Shown in pieces: positions 18,809 through 29,620 of a stretch of DNA of 64,000 nt; the stretch's first letter is position 1; the number at the start of each line of letters is the position of its first letter. The DNA is taken from NCBI RefSeq assembly GCF_014202935.1, contig NZ_JACHHX010000005.1:62001-126000 (forward strand). Direction: 5' to 3'. The notes beneath the pieces were generated by a model. It ran no database searches, had not been told where the DNA came from, and worked only from the letters and a program-made list of their open reading frames with translations. The position numbers and the translations under genes are program-made. Source of the DNA: Rehaibacterium terrae. GTDB taxonomy: Bacteria > Pseudomonadota > Gammaproteobacteria > Xanthomonadales > Xanthomonadaceae.

Positions 18809-19636
18809 TCAGCGCTCGCCCGCGAAGGGGTTGAGCTGACGCAGCAGGTTGCGTTCCCGCGGCCAGTTGCCGGCCAGCCAGGGATGGTCCGGTTGGTTGA
18901 GCTGCAGCACGCGGCGGGTGTCGGCGGCCAATTCGTCCTCGCCCAGTCGGGTGTAGGCCTCGCCCATCAGCGCCAGGGCGTCGCCCTGGTAGCCGCTCTG
19001 CGGGTAGTTCTCGATGATGAACTGGCCGCGGTTGGCGGCGGCGACGTGGGCGCCGCGACGCAGGTAGTACAGCCCGACGTTGAGCTCGTGGCGGGCCAGG
19101 TGGTTGCGCAGGTACACCATGCGCTGGCGCGCGTCCGGCGCGTAGCGGCTCTCGGGGAAGCGGCGGATCAGTTCGGCGAAGTCGTTGAAGCTCTGGCGCA
19201 CCGCCCCCTGGTCGCGCAGCGAGGTGTCCAGGCGCAGATAGCGTTCCAGGAACAGGTTCTCGCGGTTGAAGTTGATCAGGCCCTTCAGGTAGTAGGCGTA
19301 ATCGATGTGCTCGTGGGTGGGATAGGTACGGATGAAGCGGTTGATCGTGGAGGTCGCATCGTCCGGCTTGTTGGCCTTGTACTGCGCGTAGGCCAGCTCG
19401 AGCTGCGCCTGTTCGGCATAGGGCCCGTAGGGGAAGCGGGCGACCAGGCGCTGGTAGTACTGCTCCGCACGGCTGTGGTTGCCGCGTTGCAGGGCGCGCT
19501 TGCCTTCGGCGTACATCGCTTCGACCGGCAGGGTTTCGAGGGGGTCGGCCCGCTTGCCGGAACGGCCGCAACCGACCACGGCGAGGGCGAGCACGATCAG
19601 GATGGCGAGGCGCAGCAGGCCGGCGAATCGGGTCAT
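18809..19636 (-). CDS. bamD: outer-membrane assembly lipoprotein BamD
   Basis: Essential subunit of the BAM complex that folds beta-barrel proteins into the outer membrane. 275 residues with a lipoprotein leader ending in LALAVVGCG (Cys about 23). TPR repeats follow: MYAEGKRALQRGNHSRAEQYYQRLVARFPYGPYAEQAQLELAYAQY in the first, DDATSTINRFIRTYPTHEHIDYAYYLKGL in the next, and later FNDFAELIRRFPESRYAPDARQRM (given here as segments of consecutive repeats). The length (about 245-280) and the RFPYGPYAEQAQLE wording match BamD. Transcribed away from rluD, which is the usual divergent neighbour. Confidence 0.95.
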   Translation of the reverse strand: MTRFAGLLRLAILIVLALAVVGCGRSGKRADPLETLPVEAMYAEGKRALQRGNHSRAEQYYQRLVARFPYGPYAEQAQLELAYAQYKANKPDDATSTINRFIRTYPTHEHIDYAYYLKGLINFNRENLFLERYLRLDTSLRDQGAVRQSFNDFAELIRRFPESRYAPDARQRMVYLRNHLARHELNVGLYYLRRGAHVAAANRGQFIIENYPQSGYQGDALALMGEAYTRLGEDELAADTRRVLQLNQPDHPWLAGNWPRERNLLRQLNPFAGER

Positions 19637-19725
19637 TGCGTTGGTGGTCCAGGGCGCGAAGGGCGCAGAGACGGCGATAATAGCCCAAAGCCCGCGCCGG
19701 GCGCGCCCGCGAGACCGAACCCCGA

Positions 19726-20706
19726 ATGAACGCCTCCCCTCCCGACGAAGACGCGACCGAACTGCTCGAAGCGGTGGTGCCGACAGCCCTGGCCGGACGC
19801 CGTTTCGACCAGGTGCTGGCCGAGATCTTTCCGGACTTCTCGCGCTCGCGGCTGAGCGAGTGGATCAAGTCCGGCGACGCGCTGCTGGACGGCCGCCGGG
19901 TCAAGCCGCGCGATCCGGTGCGCGGCGGTGAGCCGGTCACGCTGGCGGTCGCACTCGCGGTCGAGACCCGCGCCGAGCCGGAGGAGATTCCGCTCGCCGT
20001 CCTGCACGAGGACGACGAGGTGCTGGTGATCGACAAGCCGGCCGGGCTGGTGGTGCATCCGGGGGCCGGCAATCCGCGCGGCACGCTGGTGAACGCGCTG
20101 CTGCATCGCGACCCGAAACTGGCCGAGCTGCCGCGCGCCGGTCTGGTGCATCGGCTGGACAAGGACACTTCCGGCGTGATGGTGGTGGCGCGCACCCTGC
20201 GCGCCCATGCGGCGCTGGTCGAGCAGCTTTCCGGGCGCGAGGTGCATCGCCAGTACGTGGCGGTGGTGATGGGCCCGATGGTGGCCGGCGGCACCGTCGA
20301 TGCGCCGATCGGCCGCCACCCGACCGACCGCGTGCGCATGGCCGTGGTCGGGAACGGTCGCCCGGCGATCACCCATTACCGTGTCCGCGAACGCTTCCGC
20401 GCCCATACCCTGGTCGAGTGCCGGCTGGAAACCGGTCGCACCCACCAGATCCGTGTGCACATGGCGCATGTCCGGCATCCGATCGTGGGCGACCCGCTGT
20501 ACGCGCGCCTGAGCCTGCCCAAGGGCGCCACGCCCGAGCTGGCCGAGATGCTGCGCGGTTTCCGGCGTCAGGCGCTGCATGCCGAGCGGCTGGAGTTCGA
20601 GCACCCGGCCAGCGGCGAGACGGTCCGCTGCCAGGCGCCGATCCCGGCCGACATGCTCGCCCTGCTCGACCTGCTGCGTGCCGACACCTCGGCTGCGAAG
20701 CCGTGA
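19726..20706 (+). CDS. rluD: 23S rRNA pseudouridine synthase D
   Basis: Makes pseudouridines 1911, 1915 and 1917 in helix 69 of 23S rRNA. 326 residues: an N-terminal S4 RNA-binding domain ([27 protein letters not shown]...[13 protein letters not shown]) and the RluA-type catalytic domain with [16 protein letters not shown] and the motif [18 protein letters not shown], whose Asp is the catalytic residue. [22 protein letters not shown] follows. A GATAAT box at 19676-19681 lies upstream. The stop overlaps the GTG start of pgeF by 4 bases. Divergent from bamD, the conserved arrangement. Confidence 0.95.
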   Translation: MNASPPDEDATELLEAVVPTALAGRRFDQVLAEIFPDFSRSRLSEWIKSGDALLDGRRVKPRDPVRGGEPVTLAVALAVETRAEPEEIPLAVLHEDDEVLVIDKPAGLVVHPGAGNPRGTLVNALLHRDPKLAELPRAGLVHRLDKDTSGVMVVARTLRAHAALVEQLSGREVHRQYVAVVMGPMVAGGTVDAPIGRHPTDRVRMAVVGNGRPAITHYRVRERFRAHTLVECRLETGRTHQIRVHMAHVRHPIVGDPLYARLSLPKGATPELAEMLRGFRRQALHAERLEFEHPASGETVRCQAPIPADMLALLDLLRADTSAAKP

Positions 20707-21512
20707 GCCCGCTGCTGCGCCCGGACTGGCCCGCCCCGGCCGCCGTCCGGGCTGCGGTGACCTTGCGTCATGGGGCCGGCGTGTCGACGCCGCCGTTCGA
20801 CCATTTCAACCTCGGCCTGCGCTGCGGCGACGAGCCCGCCGCCGTGCACGCCAACCGGCGCGCGCTGCTCGGGCTGGCCGGCCTGCCGGCCGAGCCGCTG
20901 TGGCTGCGGCAGGTGCACGGCACGGCCGTGCACATCGGCAGGAGCGGCGGAAGTCGCGACCGTGTCTCCGCCGGCTCCCGGGCCGCCTCTGCCGTCGCTC
21001 CGGCCGTGGCTGCCGATGCCGACTGCGAGCCCGAAGCCGACGCCGCCGTCACCACCGATCCGGGCGTGGTGCTCGCCATCCTCACCGCCGATTGCCTGCC
21101 GGTGCTGCTGTGCGCCGACGACGGCAGCGAGGTCGGCGCCGCGCATGCCGGCTGGCGCGGGCTGTGTGCTGGCGTATTGGAGGCGACCGTCGCCGCGATG
21201 GCCACGCCGCCGTCGCGCCTGCTGGCCTGGCTCGGGCCGGCGGCGGGGCCGCAGGCCTACGAAGTCGGCGACGAGGTGCGCGACGCCTTCCTCGCCCACG
21301 ATCCCGCCGCGCGCGCCGGCTTCGTCGCGACCCGTCCCGGTCATTGGCTGTGCGACCTGTACGCGTTGGCGCGGCAGCGGTTGACGGTGGCCGGCGTGAC
21401 CCGCGTCCACGGTGGCGGGCTGTGCACGATCTCCGAGCCCGCGCGGTTCTTCTCGCACCGCCGCGACCGGCGCACCGGCCGCCAGGCCAGCCTGATCTGG
21501 CTCGCCGGCTGA
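20703..21512 (+). CDS. pgeF: PgeF/YfiH laccase-domain purine nucleoside phosphorylase-like protein
   Basis: 269 residues from a GTG start that overlaps the rluD stop by 4 bases (translational coupling). Family motifs: [13 protein letters not shown] with the first metal His, [13 protein letters not shown] with the Cys, and [10 protein letters not shown] with the second His. [12 protein letters not shown] and [19 protein letters not shown] follow. Members act as zinc-dependent nucleoside phosphorylase/deaminases (LACC1 fold), and in E. coli YfiH is implicated in peptidoglycan quality control. An odd feature is a stretch of about 45 residues rich in Ser, Ala and Arg between the first His motif and [11 protein letters not shown], where relatives are much shorter. 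Confidence 0.9.
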   Translation: MSPLLRPDWPAPAAVRAAVTLRHGAGVSTPPFDHFNLGLRCGDEPAAVHANRRALLGLAGLPAEPLWLRQVHGTAVHIGRSGGSRDRVSAGSRAASAVAPAVAADADCEPEADAAVTTDPGVVLAILTADCLPVLLCADDGSEVGAAHAGWRGLCAGVLEATVAAMATPPSRLLAWLGPAAGPQAYEVGDEVRDAFLAHDPAARAGFVATRPGHWLCDLYALARQRLTVAGVTRVHGGGLCTISEPARFFSHRRDRRTGRQASLIWLAG

Positions 21513-21608
21513 GCGCGGGTGGGCGCAGCGATCCGCCAGCCGGCGTTCAGCCTTGCTGCGCAAAGCTCCCGCCACCGCCCCGCCGGGGCCTTGCCTGTGA
21601 GTCGTGCG

Positions 21609-22568
21609 ATGCGAGCGAGCGTGCTGGTGGGTGTGCTGGTCGGCCTGTGCATGGTGGGGGCGGTATCCGCCGAAACGGTGGATTCGGCGCGGGCGAAGTT
21701 CGAGGCGCGCCAGCCCGACGCGCGGGCGGCGATCGAAGCCCTGGCCAAGGCCAGTCCCCGTGATCCCGCCGCGCTGGTGCTGCTCGGCCGCGCGCAGGCG
21801 CGCGCGCGCCAGTTCGAGGCGGCGGTGAAGACGCTGGAGCAAGCGGTCGCGCTGGCGCCGACGATGGCCGAGGCGCACTACCGGCTCGGCGAGGCCTACG
21901 TCGGCCGGGTGAACGAGGTCGGGATGCTGGGCAGGCTGTCGATCGCCGGCAAGATCCGCGGCGGCTTCCAGAAGGCGGTCGAGCTCGACCCCGACCATCA
22001 CGACGCGCGGCTGGCGCTGGTGCAGTATTACGCGGCCGCGCCGGGCGTGGCCGGCGGCAGCGCCGAGAAGGCGGCCGCCGAAGCGGCCGAACTGATGCGT
22101 CGCAACCCGGCGCGCGGGCACATGGCGCGGGCATTCATCCTGGAAGCGGAGAAGAAGCCCGCCGAGGCCCTGCGCGAGTACGAGGCCGCGCTCGCGGCCG
22201 AACCGGCCTACCGCAACGCACGGCTCACGCTCGGCATCGCCTACCAACGCGCCGGGCGCTGGAGCGAGGCCTTCGCCCTGTACGAGTCGATGCTGAGCGA
22301 GCAGCCCGACGATCCGTTCGCCTTGTTCTACTTCGGCCGCACCGCCGCGCTTTCCGGCCAGCGGCTGGACGAGGGGCTGGCCGCGCTGCAGCGCTATCTC
22401 GCCCTGCCGCTCGACGAGAGCCTGCCGCGGCCGGCCGGCGCGCATTTCCGCATCGGCATGATCCACGCCAAGGCCGGGCGCAAGGATGAGGCGCGCACGG
22501 CCTACCGGACCGCCCTCGAACTCGACCCCAAGAACGCCGAGGCGCAGGCCGAGCTCGCCAAACTGTAG
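21609..22568 (+). CDS. secreted TPR-repeat protein
   Basis: 319 residues with signal peptide MRASVLVGVLVGLCMVGAVSA. Successive tetratricopeptide-like repeats fill the rest: DPAALVLLGRAQARARQFEAAVKTLEQAVALAPTMAEAHYRLGEAYVG (two adjoining repeats, named here by their ends), FQKAVELDPDHHDARLALVQYYA, AFILEAEKKPAEALREYEAALAAEP, and the last KAGRKDEARTAYRTALELDPKNAEAQAELAKL. A segment GRVNEVGMLGRLSIAGKIRGGF interrupts the repeats. Probably a periplasmic scaffold. Upstream in-frame sequence to 21519 is not leader-like. The gene stands between pgeF and clpB with no obvious functional partner. Confidence 0.8.
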   Translation: MRASVLVGVLVGLCMVGAVSAETVDSARAKFEARQPDARAAIEALAKASPRDPAALVLLGRAQARARQFEAAVKTLEQAVALAPTMAEAHYRLGEAYVGRVNEVGMLGRLSIAGKIRGGFQKAVELDPDHHDARLALVQYYAAAPGVAGGSAEKAAAEAAELMRRNPARGHMARAFILEAEKKPAEALREYEAALAAEPAYRNARLTLGIAYQRAGRWSEAFALYESMLSEQPDDPFALFYFGRTAALSGQRLDEGLAALQRYLALPLDESLPRPAGAHFRIGMIHAKAGRKDEARTAYRTALELDPKNAEAQAELAKL

Positions 22569-22630
22569 TGTCTTGGGCTCTGCAGAGCGGCCTCGGCCGC
22601 TGCCGCAGCGCACTCCGGGCCACCGGCCAC

Positions 22631-22658
22631 CTTGATTCGACCCCGTCCGCCCGCATAA
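22631..22658 (+). promoter_or_regulatory. candidate heat-shock (sigma-32) promoter of clpB
   Basis: CTTGAT (22631-22636), a 13-base spacer, then CCCGCATAA (22650-22658) resembles the sigma-32 consensus CTTGAA-N13/14-CCCCATNTA. It lies about 50 bases before the clpB start, and clpB is a classical sigma-32 gene. Confidence 0.55.
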
Positions 22659-22706
22659 CGGGGGCATCGGCCGCCTGTCGCGGCCCCATGCCTCAAGGAC
22701 ATCGCC

Positions 22707-25289
<2,583 letters not shown>

Positions 25290-25303
25290 GCCGGGCCGCG
25301 TTT

Positions 25304-25336
25304 TCATGCCCCTCCCCGCACGAGCGGGGAGGGGGC
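25304..25336. terminator. GC-rich hairpin after clpB
   Basis: GCCCCTCCCCGC pairs with GCGGGGAGGGGGC around ACGA, 15 bases after the clpB stop. No T-run follows, so it is either a weak terminator or a copy of a dispersed GGGGAGGGG-type intergenic repeat. Confidence 0.5.
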
Positions 25337-25415
25337 GGCAGGTCGCATTGCATGACCGGCGGCAGCGCGCGGGACGGGGTTAAACCCGGTGGCAGCCACG
25401 TGCATCCAAGGCGGT

Positions 25416-26009
25416 ATGCTGACTCTCGCCGTGCAGCCCGATCCTGCCCCTGACGCGTCCGCACTCCCGGTCGAGGACGACGACCACGCGCTGGTGCGGG
25501 CCGCCTCGGATGGCGACATCGGCGCGTTCGAGGTGCTGTACCGGCGCCATGCGCGGCGCGTGTTCGGTGTGGTCTGGCGGATCTGCGGCGGGCAGGAGGC
25601 GCGGGCCGAGGATCTGACCCAGGAGGCCTTCGTGCGCGCCTGGCAGGCGCTGCCGAAGTTCCGGTTCGAGAGCGCGTTCTCGACCTGGCTGCACCGGCTG
25701 GCGGTCAACACCGCGCTGATGGAGCTGCGCGCCCGCAGCGGCGGCGAGGACCGCGAAACCGACGACTCGGCGCTGGAGCATCACCACAGCGGCGACAGCG
25801 CCGGTCACCGCACCGCACTGGCGATGGATCTGGAGCGTGCGATCGCCACGCTGCCCCCGCGGGCACGGGCGGTGCTGGTACTGCACGACGTGGAAGGCTG
25901 GAAACACGAGGAGATCGCCACCGAGCTGGGCATGGCGGTCGGCAGTTCGAAAGCACAATTGCATCGCGCGCGCGGCCTGCTGCGCATGCGGCTCGGAGGT
26001 GAGGCATGA
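25416..26009 (+). CDS. ECF RNA polymerase sigma factor
   Basis: 197 residues. Region 2: GDIGAFEVLYRRHARRVFGVVWRICGGQ, EDLTQEAFVRAWQALPKFRFESAFSTWLHRLAVN (named in parts). Region 4: LPPRARAVLVLHDVEGWKHEEIATELGMAVGSSKAQLHRARGLLR (same). The ATG at 25416 has AAGGCGG before it; an upstream in-frame GTG at 25389 is less likely. Low-complexity Ser/Gly/His residues link the two regions. The stop overlaps the next gene by 4 bases (ATGA). This is the second sigma/anti-sigma module in the window and differs in sequence from that at 12.5-14.8 kb. Confidence 0.92.
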   Translation: MLTLAVQPDPAPDASALPVEDDDHALVRAASDGDIGAFEVLYRRHARRVFGVVWRICGGQEARAEDLTQEAFVRAWQALPKFRFESAFSTWLHRLAVNTALMELRARSGGEDRETDDSALEHHHSGDSAGHRTALAMDLERAIATLPPRARAVLVLHDVEGWKHEEIATELGMAVGSSKAQLHRARGLLRMRLGGEA

Positions 26010-26506
26010 GCCACGACATCCGCAACGACATCCGCAACGACAGCGAGCTGCGCTGGCAGCTGCGCCAGCTTCCGCGTGAGCGCGAGCCGGGGCGCGACCT
26101 GTGGCCAGGCATCGCCGCGCAACTCGGGCCGCAGGGGCTCACGCCGGCATCGCGGGTGTCGCGCTGGCGGCTGCCGGGGCTGGCGACGGCGGCGGTGGCC
26201 GTGCTGGCGGTCGGCCTGTTCGTCGCCGCTTACTGGGAGCGGGCGCCCGGGGCGGCGGCACCGAGTTTCGCCGATGCGATCAATCGCCAGGCCGACGCGA
26301 TCGTGATCGAGTACCAGGCGGCGTTGGCTCAGCTCGGCGACGTGCCGCTGCCGGAGGAGCTCAGGCCGGCGCTGGACCAGCTCGACCGCAGCGCGGCGCG
26401 CATCCGCACGGCGCTGGCCGCCGACCCGGAGGCCGTCTTCCTGCTCGGCCAGCTCCGGCGCACCTACGCCCGCCGCCTGGCCCTGACCCAGTACGCCATG
26501 AGCTGA
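26006..26506 (+). CDS. probable membrane anti-sigma factor
   Basis: 166 residues with one membrane helix (LATAAVAVLAVGLFVAAYW, about residues 59-77), a charged cytoplasmic N-terminus (ELRWQLRQLPREREPGRDLWPGIAAQLG) and an extracytoplasmic helical part. It overlaps the sigma gene by 4 bases. The RDLWPGIAAQL stretch parallels STWPAIAARL in the other module, so the two anti-sigma-like proteins share a plan: a short W-P-x-I-A motif, helix, then outer domain. A tandem 12-base repeat near the 5' end encodes IRND twice. No zinc motif is seen. Role from context. Confidence 0.75.
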   Translation: MSHDIRNDIRNDSELRWQLRQLPREREPGRDLWPGIAAQLGPQGLTPASRVSRWRLPGLATAAVAVLAVGLFVAAYWERAPGAAAPSFADAINRQADAIVIEYQAALAQLGDVPLPEELRPALDQLDRSAARIRTALAADPEAVFLLGQLRRTYARRLALTQYAMS

Positions 26507-26567
26507 GGCCCGGTTTCCCGCCCCTTCCCGCCACGAATCTTCGAATCGATCTTCCGAGGAGCGCCCG

Positions 26568-27479
26568 ATGAAGACCACCATCCCGCTGATCCTGCTGCTG
26601 AGCCTGGCCGTCGCCCCGGCCACGGCCGCGACCCCGATCGACGAGTCGCGGCCGCTGGCCGCGGACGGACGCGTGGCGATCGACAACCTCAAGGGCCGCA
26701 TCCTGGTGCGTACCTGGGACCGCAACGAGGTGCGCGTGAGTGGCTCGCTGGGCGAGGGCGTGGAGCGACTGGCCATCGACGGCGGTGCCGGCAGCCTGAG
26801 CATCCGCGTGATCTATCCGCAGTCGCGCGGCGGTCTGTTCAACTGGTGGGGCGGCAGCGATCGCGGCGGGCCGAGCAACATCGAGGTCCGCGTGCCGGTA
26901 CGCGCCGAGGTGGTCGCGCAGGGCGTCAGCGCCGACATCGACATCGAGGGCGTGCGCGGCCGCCGGCTCGAAGCCAAGACGGTCAGCGGCAAGATCCGTG
27001 CCGAAGGCGCGCCGGAGGAGGCCGAGTTCAATGCGGTCAGCGGCAGCCTGGACCTGCAGCTGGAGGGCTCCAGCGTCACTGCCGGGACGGTCAGCGGCAC
27101 GGTCACGCTGCAAGGCAGTCCTGGCGGGCGCATCACGGTGGAAACGGTGTCGGGCAGCATCGCGGTCAGCGCGGGCGAGGTCCGCCGCCTCGATGCCAGC
27201 ACCGTCTCCGGCAGTCTGCGGCTGAAGGTCGACAGGCTGGCGCGCGATGCCCGCATCGGCGCCGAAACACTCAGTGGCGGAATCGATCTGATCCTGCCGC
27301 GCGACAGCTCGGCGCGACTGTCGGTGTCCACTTTCAGTGGCGACATCCGCTCGGAGGTCGGTGAAGTCAAGCGCCCGCGCCACGGGCCGGGTTCGAGCCT
27401 GGAGGCGCGGCTGGGGGACGGCGACGGCGACGTGCGCCTGGAGTCGTTCTCCGGCACGGTGCGCGTGCGCCTGGAGTAG
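26568..27479 (+). CDS. secreted DUF4097 beta-helix protein of an ECF sigma module
   Basis: 303 residues with signal peptide MKTTIPLILLLSLAVAPATA. The rest is the repetitive beta structure of DUF4097 proteins: VAIDNLKGRILVRTWDRNEVRVSG, then a ladder of VSG turns (KTVSGKIRAEG, NAVSGSLDLQLEG, GTVSGTVTLQG, ETVSGSIAVSAG, STVSGSLRLKVD, ETLSGGIDLILP, STFSGDIRSEVG, ESFSGTVRVRLE), about one strand pair per 20 residues. A periplasmic or surface location is expected. It sits 61 bases after the anti-sigma-like gene with GAGGAG upstream and likely is the module's target or sensor. Family function is unknown. Confidence 0.88.
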   Translation: MKTTIPLILLLSLAVAPATAATPIDESRPLAADGRVAIDNLKGRILVRTWDRNEVRVSGSLGEGVERLAIDGGAGSLSIRVIYPQSRGGLFNWWGGSDRGGPSNIEVRVPVRAEVVAQGVSADIDIEGVRGRRLEAKTVSGKIRAEGAPEEAEFNAVSGSLDLQLEGSSVTAGTVSGTVTLQGSPGGRITVETVSGSIAVSAGEVRRLDASTVSGSLRLKVDRLARDARIGAETLSGGIDLILPRDSSARLSVSTFSGDIRSEVGEVKRPRHGPGSSLEARLGDGDGDVRLESFSGTVRVRLE

Positions 27480-27737
27480 GCCCGCGCCGAGCGTAGCGAA
27501 GGCGTACCCGCGCAGCGGGCGAGCGCGGGAGAGAGTCGAGTGCCATGTCTCTTGGCAGCGTCATGCACCAGAGGCCCGGGCGACGGGAGCCGAAGGCGCA
27601 GCAAGCCGGTGAGATCCTGGTGGAGCGTCGACGTGGGGAAGCGAGCCGGCGATCCATGCCGACGCAGGCTCGGACGAGCGGACCTGCATCGGCACGCCCG
27701 CATGCGCTGAGCGATGGTCGCGCGTGTTTGTCCGGGC
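27480..27737. other. 258-base spacer without a supported gene
   Basis: Between the convergent DUF4097 and mgtE genes. It holds AGCGTAGCGAAGGCGTACC and related GCG-rich repeats at the left and no clear hairpin with a T-run. Short open frames in both directions lack initiation signals and are not conserved proteins that I recognise. It may be an intergenic repeat or decayed gene. Confidence 0.4.
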
Positions 27738-29096
27738 TCAGCGCAGCAGCACGATGGTGCCGAGGCCCAGGAAGCTCAGGAAGCCGATCACGTCGGTGAC
27801 GGTGGTGAGGATGACGCCGCCGGCCAGGGCCGGGTCGATGTTCATGCGCTTGAGGGTGAGCGGCACCAGCACGCCGGCCAGCGCGGCGGCGAACAGGTTG
27901 ATGGTGAGCGCGGCGCCGATCACCAGCGAGATCCTCGGGTCGCCGAACCACAGCCAGGCGGCCAACCCGACCACCGAGCCCCAGATCGCGCCGTTGAGCA
28001 GGGCGACCATCAGTTCCTTGCGCATCAGTACGCGGAAGTTGGTGGCGCCGACCTGGCCCAGCGCCAGGCCGCGCACCATCAGGGTGAGCACCTGGGTGCC
28101 GGCGTTGCCGCCCATGCTGGCGACGATCGGCATCAGCACGGCCAGCGCGACGATCTTCTCCAGCGTGCCCTCGAAGCGGCCGATCACGCTGGCGGCGAGG
28201 AAGGCGGTGATCAGGTTGATGCCCAGCCAGGTGGCGCGGCGCTTCACCGCGCGCGGCACCGGGCTGAACATGTCCTCGTCCTCGTCCAGGCCAGCCATGC
28301 CCAGCACCTGGTGCTCGGCCTGGCCGCGGATGATGTCGACCACGTCGTCGACGGTGATGCGGCCGAGCAGGATGTTGTTCTCGTCCACCACCGGGGCGGA
28401 CACCCAGTCGTGGTCGGAGAAGTCCCTGGCCACCTCGTCGGCGCTGGCATCGACCTTGATCGCCGGCTGCTCGTCGATTAGCTCGTTGATCGGCGTGGAC
28501 GGCTCGTGGGTGAGCAGCGCGGCCAGCGACAGCCGGCCCAGGTACTGGTGGCGGCGGCTGACCACGAACAGGTGGTCGGTGTGCTCGGGGATCTCGCCGC
28601 GCAGGCGCAGGTAGCGCAGCACCACGTCCACCGTCACGTCGGCGCGCACGGTGATGACGTCCGGGTTCATCAGGCGGCCGGCGCTGTCCTCGGGGTAGGA
28701 CAGCACCTGCTCCAGCCGCTCGCGGTTCTCGCGGTCCATCGACTTGAGCACCTCGTCGATGACCGTGTCGGGCAGGTCCTCGACCAGGTCGGCGAGGTCG
28801 TCGATGTCCAGGTCCTCGACCGCGGCGACGATCTCGTCGGGGTCCATCTCGGCGAGCAGGCTCTCGCGCACTTCCTCGCCGACGTGCACCAGCACCTCGC
28901 CGTCGTCCTCCGGGTCGACCAGGCCCCAGACGATTTCGCGCTTGCCTGGCGGCAGCGATTCGAGCAGGTTGCCGATTTCGGCCGGCGTCAGCGTGTTGAC
29001 CAGCCGGCGCACCGGGCCGAGGCGGCCGGAGTCGAGGGCCTGTGAGAGCAGCTTGAGCTGGCGCGCGGTCTTGTCGTAACGGATGGCCTCGGCCAT
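27738..29096 (-). CDS. mgtE: magnesium transporter MgtE
   Basis: Homodimeric Mg2+ channel/transporter of the inner membrane, 452 residues. N-terminal helical domain (ARQLKLLSQALDSGRLG, acidic repeats EMDPDEIVAAVEDLDIDDLADLVEDLPD), two CBS domains that sense Mg2+ (NPDVITVRADVTVDVVLRYL and DEQPAIKVDASADEVARDF), then five membrane helices with RRATWLGINLITAFLAASVIG and the pore motif MPIVASMGGNAGTQ. Length is standard. It lies downstream of the PTS genes on the same strand, a conserved order in Lysobacterales, but a plus-strand lipoprotein gene sits between. AATAAT upstream (on the minus strand, about 29124-29119) may be its -10. Confidence 0.95.
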   Translation of the reverse strand: MAEAIRYDKTARQLKLLSQALDSGRLGPVRRLVNTLTPAEIGNLLESLPPGKREIVWGLVDPEDDGEVLVHVGEEVRESLLAEMDPDEIVAAVEDLDIDDLADLVEDLPDTVIDEVLKSMDRENRERLEQVLSYPEDSAGRLMNPDVITVRADVTVDVVLRYLRLRGEIPEHTDHLFVVSRRHQYLGRLSLAALLTHEPSTPINELIDEQPAIKVDASADEVARDFSDHDWVSAPVVDENNILLGRITVDDVVDIIRGQAEHQVLGMAGLDEDEDMFSPVPRAVKRRATWLGINLITAFLAASVIGRFEGTLEKIVALAVLMPIVASMGGNAGTQVLTLMVRGLALGQVGATNFRVLMRKELMVALLNGAIWGSVVGLAAWLWFGDPRISLVIGAALTINLFAAALAGVLVPLTLKRMNIDPALAGGVILTTVTDVIGFLSFLGLGTIVLLR

Positions 29097-29199
29097 GCCA
29101 AGCTCCCCTGCGAGTGGCGTGTATTATTGCTCCGGCCCGCTGGCGTTTGTGCATCGGGCGCACTGGTCGCGCCCGCAGGTCCACCGCTAAGCTGCCGTC

Positions 29200-29595
29200 A
29201 TGCCACGTCGGATCGTTCCCATGCGCATCCTCCCCGTCGTCCTGCTCGCGCTGCTGCTGCCCGCCTGCGGTTCGGAACCGTCGGCGCTGCCGGGTCGTCC
29301 GTTCGCCCAGCCCGGCGTCAGCTTCACGCTCACGCCTTCGGCGGCGCGCGACTGCCACCCGGAAACCGTCTATCGCGGTCGGGTCGACTGGTCGGTGGAA
29401 GGGCGTGACCGGGTCAGGCTGGAGATCCGTGTCGGCGACCGCCACGGCGCGGTGTTCGCGCGCAGCAACCAGCCCCGCGGCAGCGCCTGGACCGAAGAGT
29501 GGGTGCGGCGCGGCGTATGGCTGGTGCTGATCGACCGCGACCGCGACGAGGTGCTGGCGACACTGCGCGCCGGACCGGAAACCTGCGACGAGTGA
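29200..29595 (+). CDS. small lipoprotein of unknown function
   Basis: 131 residues from the ATG at 29200, or 124 from 29221. The leader RILPVVLLALLLPAC ends in a lipobox (LPAC). The mature part (GVSFTLTPSAARDCHPETVYRGRVDWSV, RLEIRVGDRHGAVFARSN and WTEEWVRRGVWLVLIDRDRDEVLATL) looks like a small beta sandwich. The 29200 start is favoured because TAAGCT (29188-29193) lies 6 bases before it, the leaderless pattern seen elsewhere in the window. It lies between the divergently oriented mgtE and convergent ptsI. I do not recognise the family. Confidence 0.7.
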   Translation: MPRRIVPMRILPVVLLALLLPACGSEPSALPGRPFAQPGVSFTLTPSAARDCHPETVYRGRVDWSVEGRDRVRLEIRVGDRHGAVFARSNQPRGSAWTEEWVRRGVWLVLIDRDRDEVLATLRAGPETCDE

Positions 29596-29620
29596 CGATT
29601 GCCCGCGCCGGGGCGGTAGC

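Noticed and set aside
27540-27799. Small plus-strand gene in the DUF4097-mgtE gap
   Set aside because: It runs into mgtE antisense, has no ribosome-binding site and encodes low-complexity sequence.
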